A DNA stretch of 16,247 nucleotides from Russula earlei. Lineage: Eukaryota > Basidiomycota > Agaricomycetes > Russulales > Russulaceae. Below, in pieces: positions 1-7,642 of this stretch. Position numbers and translations under genes: made by a program. Within the stretch, counting starts at the first letter, position 1, and each line of letters opens with the position of its first letter. The stretch is taken from positions 1 through 16,247 of the forward strand of contig JAGFNK010001026.1 of assembly GCA_025769875.1 (NCBI GenBank), read 5' to 3'. The notes beneath the pieces were generated by a model. The model saw only the letters and a list, made by a program, of their open reading frames with translations. It did not search any database and was not told where the DNA came from.

Positions 1-2
1 TG

Positions 3-575
3 CAACGCTCGTGTGACGGTGAGCTAGAGCGTGAGGTGCATGCAGTTTTGGGCCCCGTTGGAGTGGAGGAGGCTGTGTCGCGTCAAGTGGCGCTCAACTT
101 GCTGAAGGTGGAGTCTGCTTCGGAACAGGGCGATGGTGCACCAGATGCGGAGCGCGGGCTCAAGTGGGGAGAGTCTGTTGGCGTCACTGAATTCTTGCTC
201 AAGCTCGGCCAAGGCCTCGGTGTGTCACTCAATTTGTCTATTTTGTTTCTCATATGGTTACATCCATACCTACCAGAGGAGGTCACGACACGTCGCCTTT
301 ACGTGTCTGCGTTCACGATCGGGATGGGCTATCTCATTGGAGGCGTGATTCCTTTGATCCCTTACTTCTTCATCACAGAGGCGCACATTGCCCTCGTCTA
401 CTCGTCGATCTTCACTGGCATCGTTCTACTCATCTTTGGTGCTATCAAGGCAAGGGTTACTGGCGCAGCAGGCAGCAGTGCCGGTGGATATATACGGGGC
501 GCAGTTTCTACCTTGGCCGTGGGCGGTGCAGCTGCGGCTGCGGCGTATGGCATAGTTGCACTTTTGGACGTGTAG
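3..575 (+). CDS. CCC1: Ccc1/VIT1-family vacuolar iron/manganese transporter, C-terminal part (5' end outside window)
   Basis: Members of this family move Fe2+ or Mn2+ from cytosol into the vacuole. The reading frame is open from base 3, so the gene enters from the left; the GTG at 36 is not a start. After removal of a 57-bp intron (220-276) the frame encodes the end of the cytosolic metal-binding helical region (EEAVSRQVALNLL, EFLLKLGQGL joined to EEVTTRRLY). Three hydrophobic segments follow that match the last three membrane helices: FTIGMGYLIGGVIPLIPYFF, a helix starting HIALVYSSIFTGIVLL, and the Gly/Ala-rich AVSTLAVGGAAAAAAYGIV. The protein ends in ALLDV with a TAG at 573. The first two helices are upstream of the window. 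Family assignment is strong; metal preference cannot be read from the sequence. A CpG-free transposon island starts about 360 bp downstream. Confidence 0.88.
   Translation, partial: QRSCDGELEREVHAVLGPVGVEEAVSRQVALNLLKVESASEQGDGAPDAERGLKWGESVGVTEFLLKLGQGLGVSLNLSILFLIWLHPYLPEEVTTRRLYVSAFTIGMGYLIGGVIPLIPYFFITEAHIALVYSSIFTGIVLLIFGAIKARVTGAAGSSAGGYIRGAVSTLAVGGAAAAAAYGIVALLDV
220..276 (+). other. Spliceosomal intron in the CCC1-like gene, length divisible by three and without a stop
   Basis: The stretch begins GTGTGT and ends TACCAG. Its removal joins KLGQGL directly to EEVTTRRLY (phase 1), which restores the continuous family motif. The intron is 57 bp and stays open in frame, so an ORF caller reads straight through it and inserts 19 mostly hydrophobic residues. 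Confidence 0.8.
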
Positions 576-1904
576 GATTTGAAGTGTGTTTGTCAGCGGA
601 TGTAACGTTGAACCTGTCGTAATTAATCACATAATCACTGGCACGGGCATCCGTTCTCTCTGCTCTGAACTGAAGCGTACCACCCTGGCGTTAGAGTATG
701 AACGAGCAGTCAGGTTGTGGAAATCGATCACATCGCGACGCAGATGATGTGGATGTCGTTGCGTTGGACATGCAGCCGCTTGTGTCGGAAAACTGGGAAG
801 GTTATTATTTGACCGGCTATATAATCAAATTTTATATGTTTTATAACCTCGGTTATCATTTTGGTCTAACCAAGGCTACATCATGATAAGTCTGTTATCA
901 AAGTCAGACATCCTTGTAAATCAAAGTGGCGAATTATATTTTATGACAACTTATCATAAGGGTCAAGTGATAAACAACATAAGTCATAGGTGCTTTATCT
1001 AATCAAGTGAGCAAACTCTTTGATTGTGAAGGTCATTGGCACACAACATGCCACCAAGGGGGTGGCAGAACAGGCATTTCACATATTACAGTTGGAACTT
1101 CTGTTTCAGCATGGAATCATCCCCCCCCCCTCCTTCTAGATATGATAATTTCACATCACATGTTAGATCACATGTTTGCTCAAGAAATTGTATTTTCTCA
1201 TGAATATTGAGTACAAGGCCATTTTGTGCCACATAAGGCTTCCAGCTCTTCCAGAATAGCTTCAACCTTTGATTCAAACATGCTACCCTTCAAACCACAC
1301 TACATCACAAACTACCCAATGAATGCTAAAATGCCATCAAGTCCATATTGAACCTGTTGCAACATGCCCTTTGCTGTGGCATGCATTGCATCCTCTCCCC
1401 ACCCAAATGCTCTCTTCATCATGTAAGGTGTGTGAGCCTGCTGACTGGGAAACTCACATGACTTGTACCCACACCTGTGCACCACACAACTGTACCACAC
1501 ATCCCCCCTTTGCCTTTTATCACCTTTCCCCCCTTTCCTCCAACTGTCATCACTCCTTCCCTCTCCTTCTCTTTCCATCTTGCACACCCCTCTTGATGTT
1601 ATCCCCTTGCATTCCCCACTCTGCACCCAAGAACTGCAACAACAGCTCAAGTTGATCACCATCAACATCACCCACCTTGCTGCCCAATGCCTCATGCTCT
1701 CTCCCCTACATCTATCCCCCTGCACCACTAGTCTCCTTTATCCACCACATTCTTCCCCCTTCATCATTATGTTCTCACCCCTGTGTGACAACTCTCAAGC
1801 ATTGTCCTCACCCCTGCCACACATCTACACCACAGGACCCAGATGACACATGCACATTGTCATCATCACCCTCACCTGAGGGCTTGCTGCCCATAGCATG
1901 TTGC
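576..1904. other. Gene-free flank grading into CpG-void, pyrimidine-rich repeat debris
   Basis: No recognisable protein is seen on either strand. From 576 to about 1000 the DNA is AT-rich and intergenic, with a small palindrome at 843-856 (ATAACC TC GGTTAT). From 932 to 1923 there is not one CpG dinucleotide. About 1320-1880 is strongly C/T-rich on the plus strand, with a run of ten C at 1121-1130. The open frames here are low-complexity by-products. This is most likely old, deaminated transposon sequence. Confidence 0.6.
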
Positions 1905-2289
1905 TGTTGAACCAGAACCAGAACGGATCAAAGAAGGCGAAGACCTTCATACAAGGTTCAAGATCCGCTCATAGATGTTACGTGTTAGACAGAACTTTAG
2001 TATATGCGCTTATGGCAATAGGGTTATGCATACTACGTTATCTATCACAAGATGCAGCCTTATGCTGTGTCTAGAACGTTTCCACATCACGCGTCACTAA
2101 ATGCGCGATATAGTGGACACCTGTAGTCACCTCTTTTGGACTTAGGAACTGCCCTGGGTCATAGAGGTATAAATACCATACTTGTAGACGAGTATACACA
2201 TCGCTCTACACCCCAATATCACTTGAGCATTAGCACAACCTCTAAGGTGGGTTGCTTGGCCTGTTAGCTATGCTCTATGCTGCGCAACA
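1905..2289 (+). mobile_element. Solo LTR (385 bp), TSD GTTGC
   Basis: The element starts TGTTGAACC and ends GCGCAACA, so it has TG...CA termini. It is flanked by a perfect 5-bp duplication GTTGC (1900-1904 and 2290-2294). A TATA-like TATAAATACC lies near 2168. It is CpG-rich (TTACGTG, CACGCGTCAC, ATGCGCG) while both flanks lack CpG, so it landed later in an already decayed region. A second, diverged copy lies in reverse orientation at 10113-10528. No internal region or partner LTR is present, so it is a solo LTR left by recombination. Copia or Gypsy cannot be decided from an LTR alone. Confidence 0.8.
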
Positions 2290-2961
2290 GTTGCCATATG
2301 TCATTGCTGCACCACCTCACACTCTTGGACTTGCAGTAGGAAGAATAGGACTTGAATGCAGATTGTCTTCTGATTATCATCTTAGTTACAGTATTTAAGG
2401 CCCAATTGCTATGGTTTCAAATATGAGTCCTTCACAGCTCAGTGAATTGAATCAGCAGTTCCAGCTTCCTTGTGTCCTTGTTATTGTCTACATCTGCCTG
2501 AAGAACACTTTGACTCCTTCAAGATCTTCCTCTTTTCCTTCAAGAACACATGGACACACACATCCAGTCTCATGCCCATGCTTCCAACACATCAAGCTCA
2601 TCACCTCCAAGACATCAAGCCTTGCATCTTGACTCTTGCTTGCTCCCCTCTCAGTTTCTTCCCTGTCTGTACCTGCACTTGGATCAAGTCACATGGACTC
2701 CATGTGCCCATTGGTGGCATAATACAATCAGGTTCAGCACCTCTTCCCAGTTGTTTTACTATTAGGTGTTAGTGTTAACTGTCAACATTTACAAGAAGGT
2801 GGCCTGAGCTGGTCTCACTCAGTCACTGTTTGAATGGCTGGTTGTGCTCAGACATCCAATTCATCTACAAGTCCAGAATACACAAGTCCAAACTTTTTTT
2901 TCAGCCTCCAGCTGGATCCCCCCCTCCCCCTACCCAAGGTTCAGGATTCCTGTTCTGCCAC
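2290..2961. other. CpG-free repeat debris without a gene
   Basis: No CpG occurs from 2290 to 2994. A short frame from the ATG at 2411 (beginning MVSNMSPSQLSELNQQF) resembles the start of a retroelement gag in composition only and soon becomes low-complexity Ser/His/Pro. I cannot assign it to a family. An AT-rich TATA-like GTATTTAAGG lies at 2391-2400. Confidence 0.5.
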
Positions 2962-3398
2962 TGTTGAATCACACAGTGATAAGGAAGATTAGATCGTAGT
3001 AGATCTAATAAAAATGATATTCAGTTTCTGTGAGATGAAACTTATTGTGTCATATTTATTTAATAAAAATGATACTACAATGCATACTCAGCTACTGATA
3101 AGATCGTGAGATAGTAAGTACTTACTTCGGTTTCTGTGAGACGAAACTGAAGTATCTACTGTATGTACGACGCTCTTAAGTATCTGAGAGCGTCCCTAAT
3201 TATTTTGTCTGTAGTAACTATCAAATTGTTTTCACAATTGCTATGTGTTAGCTACCAATTGTCTTAGATCATACTATCAATTTTGTTATCGTATGTGTTT
3301 CAGCAGCTTAGCTGAAACGCTTATGTGGTCCAGGCCTGTGGGCCGCCTGGACAGTTTGGGCTGATGCATCAACACCTTGGCTACTCTTTATCCCAACA
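2962..3398 (-). mobile_element. Hairpin-rich LTR-like element, family A copy 1 (437 bp), TSD GCCAC
   Basis: The plus strand starts TGTTGAATC and ends TATCCCAACA, flanked by a perfect GCCAC duplication (2957-2961, 3399-3403). It is the reverse complement of the copies at 4060 and 7037. It is dense in stem-loops: AGTTTC/GAAACT with loop TGTGAGAT (3023-3042); TACTTCGGTTTC/GAAACTGAAGTA with loop TGTGAGAC (3123-3154); GACGCTCT/AGAGCGTC (3169-3194); GTTTCAGC/GCTGAAAC (3297-3318); GTCCAGGC/GCCTGGAC (3328-3352). TG...CA ends and a 5-bp duplication point to an LTR; there is no coding capacity. CpG decay is intermediate among the three copies. Confidence 0.8.
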
Positions 3399-4059
3399 GC
3401 CACCCCCTTGCATGTCCCCTGTGTTTCTGTCATGATCTACTTCTTTGGTTTGTCACTAACCCCTTGTTTCAACTTTTTACTATTTTTATACACTTCACCC
3501 TCATCCCTTTGGTTATGTTTCACCCCTTGATCTCAATCCCCTTCTCTTACTGATCCCATGTTTCATATATTGTTCTACCTTCATCTCCTTGACTACATTT
3601 CAACTATTGTCCCTGATCTCTGTCTGCTATTGACTCAGGTCTTATCTATTGTTCTGCTTATAGTATTGTACAGCCTTGGTCTATACAGTATTTAAGTGCC
3701 TGTAGAAGCTGGGGAATGGCCCAAGCTTAGCTTTGTCTCATATCCTGTCACATTCCTTGCTCTGTATCAAAAATCACAAGTCTTGTCTTGTGCTGGCTTA
3801 CACTCTGCTCAACCTCAACAACTTGGGAGGATTCCTTGTGTTCCTCCTTCTCCTTTGTCTCTCTCTCACTGTCTCTTCTGTGAAACAACCACTAGATTGA
3901 CTCTGTCAGTGGACTGGTCATTAGTCTGACTTGGTCTTGAGATGAGATGTTGAACCCTTGAACTGGCTTACTAAGTCAGCCCCATTGAACCCACTGAACC
4001 AATTCCAGGGACTTGGCCCCACTGAACCCAAGCTAACACTGAAATGGCTATGATGCCAT
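3399..4059. other. CpG-free repeat debris between two inverted family A copies
   Basis: No credible gene is seen. There is no CpG from 3346 to 4478. An AT-rich CAGTATTTAAG near 3687 resembles a promoter TATA, and the stretch from about 3950 to 4030 repeats a degenerate TTGAACCC/CTGAACCC motif. Possibly remains of another LTR, but no ends or duplication could be found. Confidence 0.4.
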
Positions 4060-4488
4060 TGTTGAGATAAAGAGTAGCCAAGGCATTGACACATCAGCCC
4101 AAACTGTCTGGGTGGCTCACAGGCCTGAACCACATAAGTGTTTCAGCTCAGTTGCTGCAATGTGTATGATAGCAAATTGATAGTATGATCTAAGACAATT
4201 GGTAGCTAGCACAAAGTGATCATGAAAACAGTTTGATAGTTATTACAGATAAAATAATTAGGGATGCTCTCAGATACTTAAGAGTGTAGTACATACAGTA
4301 GATACTTCAGTTTCATCTCACAGAAACTGAAGTACTTACTATCTCATGATCTTATCAGTAGCTGATTACATGTTGTAGTAACATTTTATTAGGTAAATAT
4401 GACACAATAGTTTCATCTCACAGAAACTGAATAACATTTTATTTGATCTACCACAATCTAATCTACCTTATCACTGTGCGATTCAACA
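4060..4488 (+). mobile_element. Hairpin-rich LTR-like element, family A copy 2 (429 bp), heavily CpG-decayed
   Basis: It starts TGTTGAGATAAAG and ends GCGATTCAACA and aligns along its length with 7037-7472. Nearly every CpG of that copy appears here as TpG or CpA: AGCCGAAGCG becomes AGCCAAGGCA, and TCCGGGCGGCCC becomes TCTGGGTGGCTC. One CpG remains (4479-4480). The flanks GCCAT and CCTGG do not match, so no target duplication survives, or one end has been altered. A family B element sits 6 bp beyond its right end. Confidence 0.75.
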
Positions 4489-4494
4489 CCTGGG

Positions 4495-4974
4495 TGTTGA
4501 GATTATCATTGATTTGGTGTGTTACCACTACCCTGGGACGTTTGTGATGTAATCACAGCTCAGACGCGTGACGCGTTGGTTACACGGACCGGGCATCACC
4601 GGCTCAGCTCATATGCTGAGATCTGCGTTACTTACAATGATAAGTTAATTGATGACAATCGGTAGCTACTAACGACTGATCCTTGTATGATCTTTGTTTC
4701 TTATTGATTGTAGCTACCTGCAGTGTACTTAGAGACGCTCTGGAGTACTTAAGAGTGTCGTATTTCGATAGATCACTTCAGTCTTGTCTTACACAATACT
4801 GAAGTGAGTACTTACTGTTTCCTATCTTATCTATCGCATCTAATCACGCGTTGTAGATATCTTTTGATAGGTATTACTGAATTATAGTCTTGTCTTACAC
4901 AATACTGAAATATCTTTGATAGATCTTAAGGATCTTATCGCTCTTATCATAACCTGTGCCTATCTGCTTCAACA
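4495..4974 (+). mobile_element. Hairpin-rich LTR-like element, family B (480 bp), TSD CTGGG
   Basis: It starts TGTTGAGATTATC and ends TGCTTCAACA, with a perfect CTGGG duplication (4490-4494, 4975-4979). It is related to family A in layout and in islands of sequence (GACAATCGGTAGCTA; the GACGCTCT...AGAGTGTC hairpin; the twin hairpins) but clearly diverged. Stem-loops include TGTGAT/ATCACA (4550-4564), CTCAGC/GCTGAG, and CACTTCAGT/ACTGAAGTG (4774-4806). The hairpin's inner 21 bases at 4780-4800 recur exactly at 4886-4906. CpG is well kept, so it looks younger than the copy beside it. It is non-coding. Confidence 0.8.
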
Positions 4975-5403
4975 CTGGGAGTGGCAGATCTTCCAAGACC
5001 TGCCATTTTGAGGATTATGGCACCTCTGCCTACCACATCAGGAAAAAACAAAAATGCTATGTAGTGCTATATAGCTACCATAGCATCTGTAGCAACTTTA
5101 CAACCATCAAGGTTTCATGCCTACACCAAACTCTATATAGCCACCACCAGGGTTATATAGAGCACCATTGACTACATTTCTTCTACCAATGCTACATAAA
5201 TCATACAATGTTATAATAACAACATAAATTCCCATCATCAACCATACCTATGTAACCAACCACATGCTTATGTTCTACTGATTGCAACATTGTTATGATA
5301 AACAACTCAGGCACTTAAATTCACACAAATGTCAGGAAACAATATATATTTCACATATCAACACTAACTAATATTTTTGAACTACAGTTGGATACTTGGC
5401 TCC
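4975..5403. other. CpG-free AT-rich stretch with three hairpins, no gene
   Basis: No reading frame is recognisable. Imperfect inverted repeats occur at 4982-5005 (TGGCAG...CTGCCA), 5054-5086 (ATGCTATGTAG, 10-base loop, CTACCATAGCAT with one bulged C) and 5131-5162 (CTCTATATAGCC, 8-base loop, GGTTATATAGAG with one G-T pair). No CpG is seen from about 4941 to 5403. Confidence 0.5.
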
Positions 5404-5698
5404 ACGGCACTGTTCCGGCTCTCACATGTGGCACTTCTTGGGACTGCGCCTGTAGCCATCGTCATCATTTGCGTATGCATTCTAAGCGGCGTCTTGTCGT
5501 CACTCCATATGTCCATTTCTCCCCCCGAGCACTTGACAAAAGGCCAGAGAGTATGAGAGAGTGCACAAAAATGAAAAGGAATAACACACCTGTTCACTGT
5601 TCATCAGCCTGTGCCTGGGAGCGAGGGCCACCTTCTCTCATTTCTTGGACTTGGACAGTGGTGTTGGTGGCTTTGTCGCAGTAAGAGGAGGCATCAAG
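5404..5698. other. Unassigned segment with normal CpG content inside the CpG-void island
   Basis: CpG dinucleotides reappear abruptly at 5404 and stay frequent to about 5812, then vanish again. Both strands have frames of about 70-100 codons here (plus 5388-5684, minus 5382-5597), but neither gives a protein I recognise. It may be the upstream part of the transposase fragment that follows, or a separate younger insertion. Confidence 0.35.
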
Positions 5699-6115
5699 GA
5701 CAATGCAGAAGACGGCATCATCCACCACATATATTATGAGCCATTGTCTGCAGATGTGTTCTGGGATGTACAGGTATGTGTCCCATGTTATCGGACACTG
5801 ACTCGGAGATCTCACATTTTTCACTACATCATCAGTCACAGATTCCTCAGGGTAGTAACCCCCTGTGCTTCATCCTATATGCTGACAAGATGAAACTATC
5901 CAATTTTTCTACAGTAAAGGGATACCCTGTCATGGCATGCTGTGCAAATCTTCTGGTTGCCATCCAAAATGGCAATGGTTTTGGTGGTGGGTGTGTTGTT
6001 GGATGGTTACTAATAGTGCATCAGTTATACTTTCTCTGCTTTTCTCTTAGACAATCCATCCTTTTGAGATTTCTGAGGACCTAAAGGAACAAAAGAAGAC
6101 CACATTTGTAGTGAT
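5699..6115 (+). pseudogene. Plavaka-like (CACTA-related) DNA transposase fragment with an intron
   Basis: Two frames joined by a 62-bp phase-0 intron (5774-5835, GTATGT...ATCAG) give a fragment typical of Plavaka-type transposases of mushroom genomes. The first exon ends EPLSADVFWDVQ. The second begins SQIPQGSNPLCFILYADKMK and continues through KGYPVMACCANL, IQNGNGFGGG and CVVGWLLIV, the conserved block around the YADK and GGG.VVGWL motifs. After that the match fades; a possible further intron at 6016-6050 is only 35 bp. The N-terminal region, the rest of the catalytic domain and the C-terminus are missing, and Arg/Pro positions usual in the family are replaced (ACCANLLV, GWLLIV), so this is a dead fragment. 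Family identity is from memory of the motif, not a search. Confidence 0.65.
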
Positions 6116-6427
6116 GCTGAAGTTTGGTTTGGTCAGGTTCTCTGAGCTATTTCTCTAAACCATGAACCAGAACCAGGTAGCAAGGAGGGGGTAGCCAGAA
6201 CCACAAACCAGAACTAAGAGAACTGGGTTTGGCAGGTGTGAGGGTTGCATCTTTGTACCCATACCCCTACCCATGCCTACCCTTGGTCCATACCCACATG
6301 GGTTGGCATACTCCTGCCATACACTAGCCATTCCTCAAACTTGTTGAATATGGCCATCTGTGTGAGCTGTTGCAATCATCCTTGTGGTGGTAAGTCCTGT
6401 GTTTATTCTGGCTCTCCCTCAGACTCA
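6116..6427. other. Gene-free stretch with degenerate CCCATACC repeats
   Basis: About 6160-6230 repeats AACCAGAACC-type words, and 6256-6304 is a degenerate tandem of TACCCATACCCC/CCCATGCC units. No gene is visible. It may be decayed transposon sequence linking the fragments on either side. Confidence 0.4.
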
Positions 6428-6667
6428 ATGATGCAGTTGGAGCATGCAGTCCAAGCAGTTGAAACTGGAGAATTTCAAGATGCAGGGCCATTTAATTCTA
6501 ACTACAATGCCCTCCTTACTGAATACCTTGAAAGCATGAACATGTTCAACAAATGGGATGACTTTTACATAGCATGTGACTTTGTTCAAAAACATTGCAG
6601 ATTGTGTGGTGGAAGTCTAGCTGCAGATATGTCCCAAACTGACATCGGATGGAGGGCTCCTTGTTGA
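6428..6667 (+). pseudogene. Unidentified ORF fragment truncated by an LTR-like insertion
   Basis: From the ATG at 6428 the frame encodes about 78 residues of ordinary composition, including QAVETGEFQDAGPFNSNYNA and KWDDFYIACDFVQKHCRLCG. It has Cys and aromatic residues and none of the C/T-rich bias of nearby false frames. The frame is open upstream to 6245. A CTCCCTCAG acceptor-like site precedes it at about 6413-6421, so it may be an exon. Its last codon and stop (TGT TGA, 6662-6667) are the first six bases of the adjacent LTR-like element, so the real gene continued. I do not recognise the family; it is probably transposon-derived because only one CpG occurs near it. Confidence 0.4.
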
Positions 6668-6911
6668 AGCTATAGGGATGATAGCTCAGTCTTGTGTGTA
6701 AAAGACTGTATTGGTCAGTTATCTAACCTATAGGGATGATAGCTATGTACAGCATTAGCTTTAAAGGAGTGTAAAGGAATGTGTAGTACTGACCTCAGTC
6801 TTGTGTGTAAAAGACTGAGGAAACAAACGCAATAACTAAATTATTCTAATTATTTACACGTATGGTCCGGATTGTCTGTTCGTGCGGCACTTAGCGGCTG
6901 CACATCCAACA
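6662..6911 (-). mobile_element. Hairpin-rich LTR-like element, family C (right end uncertain)
   Basis: It begins TGTTGAAGC at 6662; a plausible right end is ATCCAACA at 6911. It has the same twin-hairpin plan as families A and B in the opposite orientation. CAGTCTT/AAGACTG with loop GTGTGTAA occurs at 6687-6708, and a longer CCTCAGTCTT/AAGACTGAGG with the same loop at 6793-6820, loops 109 bp apart. A second internal repeat, CTATAGGGATGATAGCT, occurs at 6670 and 6728. Flanking bases (CTCCT before, TTAGC after) do not match, so the right boundary is tentative. CpG dinucleotides are present in its right half. Confidence 0.5.
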
Positions 6912-7003
6912 TTAGCAGTAGCCCCATTAGAGTGTAAATTGGTTGATAGCCCTAAGGGTGGCTGATGTGACTTTCCAACTTTTGAGAACCTTACAGAGCA
7001 TAT

Positions 7004-7472
7004 TGTTGAATCGCGCAGTGAGCTACCACGGGGGGATGTTGAGATAAAGAGTAGCCGAAGCGTTGACGCATCGGCCCAAACTGTCCGGGCGGCCCACAGG
7101 CCTGGACCACATAAGTGTTTCAGATCAGTTGCTGAAACGCATACAATAACAAAATTGATAGTATGATCTAAGACAATCGGTAGCTAGCACATAGCGATCA
7201 TGAAAACAATTTGATAGTTACTATAGACAAAATAATTAGGGACGCTCTCAGATACTTAAGAGCATCGTACATACAGTAGATACTTCAGTTTCGTCTCACA
7301 GAAACTGAAGTAAGTACTTACTATCTCACGATCTTATCAGTAGCTGATTACGCATTGTAGTATCATTTTTATTAGGTAAATATGACACAATAGTTTTGTC
7401 TCACAGAAACTGAATATCATTTTTATTAGATCTATTACGATCTAATCTACCTTATCACTGCGCGATTCAACA
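7004..7472 (+). mobile_element. Hairpin-rich LTR-like element, family A copy 3 (469 bp) with an extra inverted terminus, TSD CATAT
   Basis: The standard family A unit runs 7037-7472 (TGTTGAGATAAAG to ATTCAACA). The matching 5-bp duplication CATAT, however, lies at 6999-7003 and 7473-7477, so the integrated unit starts at 7004. Its first 18 bases are the exact reverse complement of its last 18 (TCACTGCGCGATTCAACA). They are followed by 15 bases ending in a purine run GGGGGGA right before the standard TG end, where a polypurine tract would stand in front of a 3' LTR. The twin hairpins are TACTTCAGTTTC/GAAACTGAAGTA with loop GTCTCACA (7281-7312) and AGTTTT...GAAACT with the same loop (7392-7411). 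TATCATTTTTATTAG occurs at 7361 and 7415. CpG is well preserved. Confidence 0.8.
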
Positions 7473-7642
7473 CATATGTGGCTTTCTCAACTTTCTTGGC
7501 TACTGTCATGAACCATTTCCTGGAGAGGGCCCTGGAAGGACCCTTCCTTATTAGAGGAAACCCAGCCTCTCCTCTATGATGCCACCCCTGTTCACATGAG
7601 CAAAAGGGTTGAGTAGAGGTGTCCACAATATTGTGCATGCAT
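7473..7642. other. Short CpG-free spacer, no assignable gene
   Basis: A minus-strand frame here (containing HHRGEAGFPLIRKGPSRALS) runs into the element at 7004-7472 and matches nothing I know. It may be a transposon remnant. Confidence 0.35.

Noticed and set aside
1312..1910. Overlapping frames of 77-138 codons on both strands
   Set aside because: They follow from C/T-rich, G-poor composition (Pro/Ser/Leu/His-rich products) and have no motif; a CpG-void repeat is a better explanation.
2962..7472. Interpretation of family A/B/C elements as TIR DNA transposons (MITEs)
   Set aside because: TG...CA ends with 5-bp duplications are typical of LTR elements, and copy 1 lacks long inverted ends; copy 3 with its 18-bp inverted repeat keeps the question partly open.
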